Below are positions 49,604 to 59,900 of a stretch of DNA of 64,000 nucleotides, one piece after another (positions within the stretch are counted from its first letter, which is position 1; each line of letters begins with the position of its first letter). A model generated the notes under the pieces. The model did no database searches and had not been told where the DNA came from. It worked only from the letters and a program-made list of their open reading frames with translations. The DNA is taken from contig OU015490.1 of the NCBI GenBank assembly GCA_907164885.2, positions 92,377,799 to 92,441,798 on the forward strand, given 5' to 3'. This DNA comes from Dolomedes plantarius. Lineage: Eukaryota > Arthropoda > Arachnida > Araneae > Dolomedidae. A program made the translations under genes and the position numbers.

Positions 49604-50900
49604 CAGTGTTCCCAACCTTTTACGAGTCGCAACCCCTTTCAATCGTTTACACGTATCATGCGACCCCTCCCCCCCTCTTTCCACCCACCATATTTTCATT
49701 AAAAGGCTACTTACGTCATAAACAAAATCACTCAAACGCATTTTCCATAATTTAAATTCCAACTAGTAAATGTTTAATTAAAAAAATAAAATAAAATTTG
49801 TACGAAATGGAAAACATGGAGAAACATTCATCCCATAGTCAAAGGAGTGTAAGAGCAAGAAGAGAACAGAACCACAAAAAACAAGAAAAAAAACATTTTG
49901 TATTGATTCCGAATTATCTATATATATCTATATGTATAAATGTATGTATGTATGTTCCAGCATTACTCTGGAACGCCTGGAGCAATTTGAACCAAACTTG
50001 GTACACACGTGACTTACAATCTGGAGGGAAAAAAATACTATAAGGGACAACCCTAAGGGGAAGGGAGAGTGGGTGACATGTAAAAATGATTGTAAAAATA
50101 ATTGAAATAAGTCCAAGATAAGCCCCATCGGCATTGGGAAGAAGGGTAAGAAGGGGTGAAAAATAAAATGCTCAAAATTACCAAAAGTAGTGTCGAATCC
50201 ATAGTTTTCGGGGTCGCTAAGCTGATTGGTGACACTCCCGATGCCGTTTAAGTCCAAGATAAGCCCCATCGGCAAAGGGGGGGGGGAGGGGGGAGAAGGG
50301 GTGAAAATAAAATGTCCAAAATTTTCGAGAGTAGTGTCGAATCCATAGTTTTCGGGGTCGCTAAGCTGATTGGTGACACTCCCGATGCCGTTTAAGTCCA
50401 AGATAAGCCCCATCGGCATTGGGGGTGGGTGGGGGTGAGAAGGGGTGAAAAATAAATGTCCTAAATGACCGAGATAAACCGAGATGACCAAAATATCCGG
50501 CCAACGCCGGGCAAACAGCTAGTTTAACAATAAAAATAGAAAAACTGTTTCCTAAATAAAATTGCTTTTTTTCCTCTAGGCAAACTACAATAGTAATTTC
50601 AAAGAGAACGTACTGACTGATGAAAGGCTTACTATAGTTTAAACTGTGTACTGTGCGTAGTAAGTTACCGCGGTCCTTATTTGCCATCATACAATGACCG
50701 TAGATTTTTATCGAACTAGATTTGCGCTTTGCCTGAGACTTGTACCTTTCAAAAACATCACTGCCTTACAGTTTCGTGGTTGATATATAGTGACAAAGAA
50801 AAAAATTTTCAGTGAAATTCGTTAAAAAGTTATTAAAATTAGATAAGGTCGTGTTGACCCCCCAGGAAACTCTTCGGGACTCACAGTTTGGAAACCACTG
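49604..50900. mobile_element. hAT-type non-autonomous element
   Basis: The ends are CAGTGTTCCCAACCTTTTAC and GGAAACCACTG. The 8-bp flanks are AGCTAGAG and AGCTGGAG, with one mismatch. It has no transposase and contains a HINE at 49917-50523. Confidence 0.85.
49917..50523 (+). mobile_element. HINE-like element with internal tandem repeats
   Basis: The 5' end is TCTATATATATCTATATG followed by GTTCCAGCATTACTCTGGAA. The 3' end is a hairpin-like CCGGCCAACGCCGGGCAAAC then AGCTAGT. Between them are about three units of about 140 bp containing AAGATAAGCCCCATCGGCA and TTTTCGGGGTCGCTAAGC. Internal tandem repeats plus this 3' end are typical of Helentron-related elements. Confidence 0.65.
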
Positions 50901-51258
50901 AGCTGGAGTGTTACCAACGTGACACCTTGTTAAAGTGATAGAGGAATCTATAAATCTTAGAATTGGTAACCCAAATTAAAACCCTTTCAGGGACATCAAC
51001 CTCCACCGTTCTCATGGTTCACATTTATTTCTCGATTTTTTTAACCTATCAAATTTTGAAAAATTTTCCAATTAAAGGTTGCAAAATGATTTTACTTCTT
51101 TAAACTGATAACAGATGGCAGCACCAGCCATTTTCTGCTTATCTAAATGGAATGCATTGAATCAAGTGAAAGAAGGACGAAAAAAATGGCGGTCCAAAAA
51201 TGGACCAACGGCCCTGAAAGGGTTAATCTCGGATATCGAAATTCGAACCTTTCACCCT

Positions 51259-51683
51259 AAGGCTGCTGTGTACTCACCATATTGGATTCGCTCACTTCAA
51301 AGTTAACCTATGGAGAAAATGCATCCAAGGATTACCTAATTGAATTTAAAGATTTATTTTTTTAAAAATTGTACTCCGTAATAGAGAAAGAAATTTTACA
51401 CCTTGGGGCATATTTCGTTTTAAAAAATTCAAATAATATTTTAAAATTTAAATTATTCGGAAGAAAAATCTAGTAGAGTGTGTTTTGGACCCTAATAAGT
51501 TCCTTTGGTGGACTAAATTCATAAAATGAATCCTGTTGCAAGGTGTAAAAAAGTTCAGGCTATCTGAAAATACCATTTTTATTGGATTATCAGCATTTAT
51601 GTAGCTGTCAATAGTAGACACAGGTTCTCAATAGGTTAACATTGAGGCGAGCGAATCCAATAGGGTTAGTACACAGTAGCCTT
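51259..51683. mobile_element. MITE with AAGGCT...CTGTGTACT ends
   Basis: This 425-bp element begins AAGGCTGCTGTGTACTCACC and ends with the reverse complement ...GGGTTAGTACACAGTAGCCT. Its right half, read in reverse, matches 47424-47560 (CTACATAAATGCT and AAAATGGTATTTTC blocks), so it belongs to the family of the element at 47113-49294. Confidence 0.75.
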
Positions 51684-51805
51684 AACAAGCGCTGCTTCCC
51701 ATGCTCAGTGCTGACCAGGCGACTGTAGATTAATTAATAAATAAGTCTAAAATGTATGAATATAAACTGATACAAAATAATACCTATGTTTGAAAATGAT
51801 CTTAC

Positions 51806-51960
51806 TTGAAAATATTCTCGAATTTTCCCAAGAGTTCAAAAAACCTGTGAAAATTAGCCAGACGGAAGAATGACAAAATTTTGGATAGTCCGGGAATGCT
51901 TACGTCAACTGACACTGCAGACATGTGTTTCATCAATTCTCTTGTAGCTACACGAATGAT
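51806..51960 (-). CDS. Cytochrome P450 internal exon (upstream-most seen)
   Basis: This 155-nt exon has an acceptor ending TTTCAG and the donor AA|GTAAGA. It encodes 51 codons beginning IIRVATRELMKHMS and including SIPGLSKILSFFRL. It is in phase with the exon at 45307-45425 across an intron of 6.4 kb. The position fits the F-G region of a CYP2-clan P450. The N-terminal anchor, the proline-rich hinge and the helix-C WxxxR motif are not in this exon, and I found no further exon up to 64000. Confidence 0.8.
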
Positions 51961-52484
51961 CTGAAATAGATTATTGAAATAGCCATATATTACCGGTCAA
52001 CAAAGTAACTATTTGGTTTTGATAAAGATGTAATACTAACATGAAATTACTTAGGAATTACTGAACATAAGTTACACGAGATTAAAAATACTAAGATGAG
52101 GTTATTATTGTTTAACAGAAAGAAAAATATTCTATGAAATATGTGAGCTATCAATAATCTGAAATGTAATAAAGTAACCCTACTGAAATATCTGAAAGCA
52201 AAATACCTATTTAATTTACCATAAGCAAAAGACGATATGAGACTATATAGTTCAGTAACATCGTAAGTTGCATCAAGTGGGGATAGTAGGTTTCTTTTTT
52301 TTCTTGTATGGGATGTGACTGACATGCATAATCCAAGTTTTCGACCTCGGCACCCCCCCCCCCCCCCCGATCACTTTTGAATATCCCAAAAACTGCAAAA
52401 TTTTCGCACTTTTTTCGGTTTTTTCCCATTTTGACCATGAAGGAGCACGTTTTCGGCAAAAACCATAATATATATATATATATA

Positions 52485-53897
52485 CACTCATGGACAAAAA
52501 AATTAGCGCACCAAGAAATAATTGCGGGATCGTAACGAAACTTGCAATGAAGGTACATGTCGGGGAGATATGCAAATGATTAGAAATGCAGCGTGATTGC
52601 GCATTACGTATAGCCGGTAGAGGGCGTTGAACATCATACTCTGTGGAGTATTGGACCCCCTCTAGCGCGAATGCACGATGCGATACGATCGGGCATTGAG
52701 TCATACAAGTTCTGTATGATGTCTTGAGACATTTCGTTCCATATTTGCTGTAACCTTGCCTCTAGTTCGTTCAAACTCGTGGGATGCCCAACTCGTCGTC
52801 CCAAATGATCCCAGATATGCTCGATTGGAGACAAATCTGGGGATCGGGCAGGCCAAGGAAGGGTAGTAACTGTGCGGAGACAGTTTTGTGACACCCTTGC
52901 CGTATGAGGCCGAGCATTCTCTTGTTGAAAAATGGCTCCTGGGAGCCGTTGCATGAGTGGCAACACATGTGGTTGCAGGATTTCATGAACATACCGCTGG
53001 ACTGTCATGGTGCCACGGAACAATACTAGGGGTGACCGTGTATTGTAGGCAATGGCACCCCATACCATCACACCAGCTGTGGGAGTGATGTGTCGCTGTA
53101 CATCAAAGGCAGGATTGAAGCGTTCACCACGGGCTCTCCACACACGAACACGATTGTCATCACTGCCGAGATTGAATCTGGATTCGTCGCTAAAGACGAC
53201 CTGGTTCCATTCCGCTGCAGTCCAGTTTCCTCGTGCGCGGCAAAACTCCAAACGGAGGCGTCGATGGGTGGGCGTCAAGGGCAGCACACGTAATGGGCGC
53301 CGCGATACCAACTGTCCTTCAGCCAGGCGCCTTCGTACGGTTCGAGAAGACACAGAGGCCCCTAGTGAAGGTGCTACCTGTGCCTGGATGGCGGCCGATG
53401 AAGCAGTTGGCTGTACGCGTGCATTTCTTACGATGTGGCGGTCTTCTCGACGACTGATCTGTCGAGGGCGTCCTGAGCCTGGTCTTCGTGTACATGACAT
53501 CTCTCGGGTCCACTGGTCCCAACACCTCCTCACAACACAATCAGAGCGGCCTAATTGACGAGCTACTCGCCTAGCTGACCACCCAGCTTCCATCATCCGG
53601 ACGATTCTCCCCCTCTCAAACTGCGACAACTGCTTATATTGTCTTCGAACACGGCGTAATGGCATGTCTATCTCAGCTCTTCCTTTGTAAATGATTCAGC
53701 ACTCTCAAACAAGCTTTGGTTACCTGTTTTATACTCCACAGAGTACGATGTTCAACGCCCTCTACCGGCTATACGTAATGCGCAATCACGCTGCATTTCT
53801 AATCATTTGCATATCTCCCCGACATGTACCTTCATTGCAAGTTCCGTTACGATCCCGCAATTATTTCTTGGTGCGCTAATTTTTTTGTCCATGAGTG
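52485..53897 (-). mobile_element. Tc1-type element with hybrid 166-bp inverted repeats
   Basis: It is flanked by TA inside a short (TA)n tract. The ends start CACTCATGGACAAAAAAATT as in the array copies, but here the two arms (52485-52650 and 53732-53897) are near-perfect inverted copies of each other over 166 bp. In the array copies the matching left segment is different sequence. The element therefore looks like a recombinant with two right ends. Confidence 0.9.
52634..53665 (-). CDS. Tc1 transposase, full-length frame
   Basis: This is an uninterrupted 343-codon frame, the normal length for a Tc1 transposase (cut-and-paste DDE recombinase acting in the nucleus). It has a paired helix-turn-helix at about residues 10-110 with a GRPR motif (SGRPRQISRRED), the first Asp in VFSDESRFNL, and SPDLSPIEHIWD with the third acidic residue. 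The second catalytic block reads FQQENARPHTA, where the array copies and the family have QQDNA: the Asp codon GAC is GAG. The frame is intact, but the protein is probably catalytically dead or weak. Confidence 0.93.
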   Translation of the reverse strand: MPLRRVRRQYKQLSQFERGRIVRMMEAGWSARRVARQLGRSDCVVRRCWDQWTREMSCTRRPGSGRPRQISRREDRHIVRNARVQPTASSAAIQAQVAPSLGASVSSRTVRRRLAEGQLVSRRPLRVLPLTPTHRRLRLEFCRARGNWTAAEWNQVVFSDESRFNLGSDDNRVRVWRARGERFNPAFDVQRHITPTAGVMVWGAIAYNTRSPLVLFRGTMTVQRYVHEILQPHVLPLMQRLPGAIFQQENARPHTARVSQNCLRTVTTLPWPARSPDLSPIEHIWDHLGRRVGHPTSLNELEARLQQIWNEMSQDIIQNLYDSMPDRIASCIRARGGPILHRV

Positions 53898-54034
53898 TAT
53901 ATATATATATATTTAAACTAGATTAAATTTGCAACAATTTGAGACCAGAATGGGCTCGGTAGACATAATAATTTCCGAGATACAGCTTTTCAAAGTTCGG
54001 CAGATTTTCCAAACTTTAGCTAAATTTCATGTTT

Positions 54035-54272
54035 CATCATATGCAATTGTCTTTATATCTTCAATAACCTGTCTGATATGAGTCAGTGAAGTTAACATTT
54101 ATTCAATTTAACATTTTGAAGGGCGGTGGGGGAAGGTTTTGTGGGCGGTGGGAGGTCACTGTTCACAACCAGACGACTGAAATTGAAATACAAAATTTAT
54201 TTAATAAGCATTTACATCAAGTGTATACAAAAAGTGTAAATGGAGTGAATGAAAATGTAAACGAAATGGGAA
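54035..54272. other. Non-coding part of long-TIR element, type 2
   Basis: This is the 3' untranslated side of the element's gene, between the left arm and the last exon. It includes a G-rich stretch at 54118-54150. Nothing else is seen. Confidence 0.5.
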
Positions 54273-54922
54273 TTAAAGGTGTTTCCTCCTCTTCGAAGGA
54301 CCAAGGCCAAACAAATCCGACAATCCGCCTCCTTCAGTGCCATATTCATCGTCTTGGACCTCCTAAAATGGAATGAAAATATTTATTTGTTGAATATCTC
54401 AAGGTAAAACCTTGTCAAAAAGTCCTAATATAAATGCAACACACATCTTGGTAAGTATTAATAGAAATAATGATATCTATAACATGTGGGTAAGTATTAA
54501 TAGATATAATGGTAACTTTCAACAAAAATACGAGTGTAAGTATACCTGATATTGTTCCTCGACTTTTTCAATAGCATCTCCGGCGAGTTGGCTGACTGGA
54601 TAGTCGAGCAGCCTATCCACCTTGTCGTCGTCGTCGAGCTCGTCCAAATCGTGGGTGTTGACATCAACGTCTACCGTAATGTCAGGCAGGTTTTCGTAGG
54701 ACTGGCCATTACAGGTTCCGCAGACAGCTGAACACTTCAAACCTGCTTTCCTGCAGCTGCAAGCATTTCTGCATCCCGTCTTGCAACTGCAGTAAATCAT
54801 GTTCAGAAGGTCTGAGGGGGCTACTTCCCTCAACATCATCTTTGGGGAAAGGCCTCGGTCTGTAGCAACCCATGCCCATTCGAGCGGATTCTTTTCGTAA
54901 CCCAGCCACTGCTACACCTGGT

Positions 54923-55847
54923 TAGGGATGCGACATCGATAAAAAACATCGATGTTTTGAAACATCGATGTTTTAATATTGAATATCGATGTTTTGAAAC
55001 ATCGATATTCAATATTAAAACATCGATGCTAATAAAACATCGCCCAAAAACCATCGATGTTTTTAAACATCGATGTTTTTAAACATCGATGTTTTAGAAC
55101 ATCTGTTTTTTAAAACTGGTTTAGTAATCTCTAACATTAATGTTACTTCGGTTAGCCGTGGGGGGGGGGGATTTAATTTTACTCTCTGATTGGGCCGACA
55201 CAAATGACAAAAACTTGGTTGCTTTTGCCTTGGGCTACATTGATGACTTCAAAATTCTCGTTGTGAATATCGCCATGTTTTGCCTTCAAATGTCCAGATA
55301 AATTCGTGGTATTGCCAGAAGTTTTCAGGGACTTAAGGCAAATATTGCATTTTGCCAATTTGTCAGAGGTTTTGCAAAAATATTTCCAAACGGTACTTTT
55401 GGGAGGCATCTTACTAATAATATTAACGTCAGCTTATATAAAACCAGAACAAAACAAAAACTTAAATGGCTGCTCTCGGGTATATACTATTTGTAAAATA
55501 AAACCCCATGGAATGTTCTGGAGTGTCAGGAACATTCCAAGCGCTCTGATTGGTTCATTGGTTGTTGATTTCCATTTGTCTGTGTGCTAAGGAATCGTTC
55601 CCCCTTTTGTATTCGTCCTTTTCAGAATTCAGACATTTACTGAGTGGAAAATTATGCTACGTGGTAAGTTTTTTTTATTATGGTACTTTTTCACTAAAAA
55701 AAAAAAACATCGAGACAACGTAAAACATCAAGCACAAAACATCGATGTTAAAAAAACATCGGCTTTAATAAATCGATGTTTAAAACATCGATGTTTTTAT
55801 CAAAACATCGATGTTTTGAAAACATCGACATCGATGTCGCATCCCTA
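54923..55847 (-). mobile_element. hAT element with BED-finger-only gene and ATCGAT repeats
   Basis: An 8-bp target duplication CACCTGGT (54915-54922, 55848-55855) flanks inverted repeats TAGGGATGCGACATCGAT. The 925-bp element has dense arrays of AACATCGATGTTTT-type palindromes at both ends (54940-55100 and 55738-55835). It encodes only a BED zinc finger. It sits inside the nuclease gene, just before the CXC exon. Confidence 0.95.
55179..55409 (-). CDS. BED-type zinc finger protein, 76 aa
   Basis: This short frame begins MPPKSTVWKYFCK and carries a BED finger: aromatic residues in SxVWKYF, then CNIC, and HLKAKH as the His ligands. BED fingers form the N-terminal DNA-binding domain of many hAT transposases. 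The rest of the transposase is missing, either by deletion or because this element makes only the finger. A protein like this could bind the element ends without cutting, but this is speculation. Confidence 0.8.
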   Translation of the reverse strand: MPPKSTVWKYFCKTSDKLAKCNICLKSLKTSGNTTNLSGHLKAKHGDIHNENFEVINVAQGKSNQVFVICVGPIRE

Positions 55848-56697
55848 CACCTGGTGGTATGTGCGAAACGAATATAGCTTTGCAGCATCTTACGTGGGAG
55901 GAAGTCTGGCCAGGTTGAAACTGGTCTTGGCTGCAACTTTTGTGAAGAGCTGGTAGCGCAGGTCGTTGAGGGTTTGACTGGACCTTTCCCCACCGTACAG
56001 CTCAATCAGGATTTTCTCCCCGGCTTCAGCTACTTGGGCAGGTGTCGCAGCTGGATTAGAAAAAAATGCAGCTTTCTCTTTAAGGTCTACATGTTTCTGT
56101 AGTATTTGAAGCAATTTGAGTTTCCCCTGGCCAAAGAAGCATGAGGTGGAATCACAGCCACTGAAGGCGTGAGTGAAAGTGATGAGCTCACTGTCTTCAT
56201 ACCAGGCCTTTCTAAGGATCTTGTGTCCAGTATTCTTGAAGCAGACAACTGTTTTTTTAAATGAAACGTCAGTGATGAGTATGTCATCCCCATACTTGTC
56301 AAACAGTTTTTTTTATGGTTCGAGTATCAGGTTTTTCTCCTTCTATCAGGTCGACAAGTAGGGAAAGTGAAAACTGGCACTCATCTGCATGCTCTTCAAG
56401 ATAAGCAAAAATGGACCCCATGCCTTCATCAAAGGTAGACTGCCGACGACCACCGCTTGGAAGTCCTTTGGATGGTGCTTTATATAGCATCCTTTGGCAA
56501 AACAGATGGTATCTCGCGTCGAGTGCTACCAAATCAGTCTCCTCTGAAATTCGTTCCTTTATTTTCACCGCCCATTCGTCACCACTTCGTTCAGCTGCTT
56601 TCAGTGTGTTTGAGTTCAAGTTCTTCTCAACAGTGATCACAGTATTTCTTTTTTCTGAGGATTTTTTCTTCTGAGCTTAAATGAATTCTTTCGCTAT

Positions 56698-56907
56698 TGT
56701 AAGATATTTAATATATAGAAATGTAGATGGCAGCACCTGTGTACAAAAAGTAAATAAAAGCGTATCAGCCACTAACTTCAGTTAGAAGCTAGCTAGCTGA
56801 GGATATGCCTGTACTAACGATGTAGAGTTTGATTGTCCGTAGTTATCTCAATTCATCCACCTAAATAATAATGCTTATGAATATTAAGTCATCGAGGGTA
56901 TCTTATA
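56698..56907 (+). repeat. Gypsy 5' LTR
   Basis: This 210-bp repeat begins TGTAAGATATTTAATATATA and ends GGGTATCTTATA. It differs from the 3' LTR at one position (G against A near base 21). Confidence 0.96.
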
Positions 56908-56982
56908 TGGTGTCAGAGTAGAACACCGTCCACCAATTTCCAGTAAAAATCGCCTGAAAAAGAAGAAACTGACGATCGCAAA

Positions 56983-59900
56983 ATGACGAGTAATCTACCA
57001 GCGATACAACCTTTCGATGCAGGTACAAATCCGCCGGAAGCGTGGAGAAATTGGAAACAAGATTTTGAGGACTATATTGAAGCTCTACGATATGGAAATG
57101 AATCGGAAAAGACAAAAACGGCTCTTTTTCGCCACGTGTGTGGGGATGAACTAAAGAAGCAGTACAGAGCATTCAACTTGAAACCGTTAACCGGCACTAC
57201 GGAGATAAGCCTACAACAAATTCTAGACGAATTTGGAAAATATTTTCAAGATTTCCAAAATGAAATATATGCGTCCTTCAAGTTTCTCGAAATGAAACAA
57301 GAAATAGGAGAGAAATTCACCGATTTATACCTAAGACTAAAGAGTGCCGTTACTGAATGTAATTACGGAGAACTAGAAGATCGCATGCTACGGGATAAAA
57401 TTGTACAAGGGTTACAGGATAAACCTTTGCAAGAGCGCCTGATAAGAGAAACAAGCAGAAAAGCAAAAACGTTGCAGGAAATTGTCAGCGAGTGTAAAAC
57501 TGCAGAGCACAGCAAAGCGCAAGCCAGCGAGATGAACGTAAACAAACCCGCCGCGATAGACGCCATTGAACGAGGGATCTCCCGAGCTGTGTCATCTAGA
57601 AGAGAATTCGGCGCCCGAAATGAAAATAAATATATGTGCCGATCGTGCGGTATGGTTCACGAACCTAGAAACTGCCCAGCTTTTGGAACTGTATGCCGAG
57701 TGTGTAAGCTAAGAAATCATTGGGCTAAAGTCTGCAGATCGCGAGGAAGAAATCAAAATAAAATGAAACGCGTGAACGCGGTGGAAGAAAATGATGAGGT
57801 AAGTGACTCTGAATCTGTTTACCTCGGAGAGCTGAAAACAATTGACGCAATTAATTGCAATGATAGTGAAAGTGTTTGGTATCAGGATATTATTGTAAAT
57901 GGCAATTGTGTAACATTTAAAATGGATACAGGATCTCAAGTGAATGTAATACCGAAAAGAAAAATTTTAAAATGGCCCAATAAACCTATTGTTACGAAAT
58001 GCAAACAAACTGTTCTGGACTACAGTGATAATTTGGTTCCAATAATAGGAGAATGTAAGTTACCCTGTAAAATTAAAAACAAAGAAGAAAATTTACGTTT
58101 CTTAGTGACAGAGCTAGAATCTAGCCCCATTTTAAGCCTACAAGCCTGTACTAAGCTAGGACTGATAAAACGTCTGTATCAAATGAAAGAAAACAAGTCT
58201 AATTTAGAAGAAACTCCAGAACAAGTAATAAAAGAATTTAGTGATGTCTTCACAGGTGTAGGGAGACTTAACCGAACAGTGAAGATTAAGCTTAAAGATA
58301 ATTGTGTCCCACACATAGCAGCAGCTCGCAAAGTGCCATTAGCTCTTCATGATAAAGTTAAGGAAGAGTTAAACAGAATGGAGGATACTGGCATTATTAC
58401 CAAAGTTGAAGAACCTACTGAGTGGGTAAGTAACATGGTGATTGTAAACACTCCTAAAAAGCTCCGAATTTGTCTTGATCCAAGGCCATTGAATAAAGCC
58501 ATACAAAGGCCACATTATCCAATCCCAACAGCGGACAGTTTAATGACTAAGCTTCAAGGCAGCAAAATCTTTACCATATTAGATGCTAAAAATGGGTTCT
58601 GGCAATTGCCATTAGATAAAAATTCATCATTGTTAACAACATTTGCCACCCCATGGGGTAGATACCGATTTTGTGTTTTACCTTTTGGGCTCAATAATGC
58701 CCCAGAAGAGTTTCAGAAAGCAATGGATGAAGTGTTTGAAAAAGAGTTGGAAGTGAACGCATATTTTGATGATATAGCATTAGGGCCTGTTTCAGTTGCA
58801 GAACACTGCCAGCTTTTGCGTAGGATTCTCACCATTGCTAGAAGAGCTAACCTTAAATTCAATCTAGATAAAACACAGCTTGCATTGTCCAGTGTGAACT
58901 ATTTAGGACACATAATATCAGATAAAGGTATTAAAGCAGATCCCAAGAAGATAAAGGCTATTCACGAGTTTGCAGTGCCAAAATGTAGAGAAGACTTGCA
59001 AAGATTTCTGGGTATGATAACATACTTGGCAAAATTTACACCACATCTGTCAAACTTGACTCATTCATTGCGACAGTTACTGAAAAAAGACATTGAATGG
59101 CTATGGGATGAAAATTTTCAAAGAGACTTTCAGCTAATAAAACAAACTATCATACAGTCCCCATGTTTACAATATTTTGATGAGACTAAATCTGTAACTG
59201 TGTCTGTAGATGCTAGCAAAGATGGGTTAGGAGCAGTTCTACTTCAAGATTGTAAACCTGTTGCCCATGGATCAGCATCACTCACTGAAGCCCAACAAAA
59301 CTATGCTCAAATTGAAAAAGAGCTATTAGCTATAGTTTATGGCTTGGAACATTTCAACTACTATACATATGGAAGACATGTAACAGTGCAAACTGATCAC
59401 ACACCAATACTTGGCCTTAGCAAGAAACCATATGATACAATTTCTCCTCGTCTTCAACGCATGTTACTTCGGCTCAACAAGTACAATGTAACATTAGAAT
59501 ATGTACCAGGAAAGGAATTACTCATAGCCGATGCACTGTCCAGAGCACAGTCTATAGTTGACAATTTTGATGATGGGTTAAATCAAGAATCTACAGTGAA
59601 AATAAACTTGTTAACACAAGCTTCTTCAGCAAAATGGGAAGAAATTGCAGAGCTCACAAGAAATGATTCTGAGCTGCAAGATGTGATATTTCACATAAAA
59701 AATGGATGGCCTGATAAAAAGAAGGCAAGATCAGCTGCTCAAGCATACTGGCATTGTAAAGATGAACTTTATGTAACAAAAGAAGGAGTAATATGTCGAG
59801 GACAACAACTTGTAGTGCCAACAGCCTTTAGGCATGAAATTTTGAAAATATTACATGTGTCGCATAAAGGTGTTGTGTGTAGTAAAATCAAAGCTAGAGA

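Noticed and set aside
49928..50491. 187-codon minus-strand frame with repeated LDLNGIGSVTNQLSDPENYG
   Set aside because: It comes from the internal tandem repeats of a HINE; there is no start context or domain.
56687..56697. Separate gene ending at the Gypsy border
   Set aside because: The sequence on both sides of the Gypsy joins through the GCTAT duplication into one SGCDSTS-type gene.
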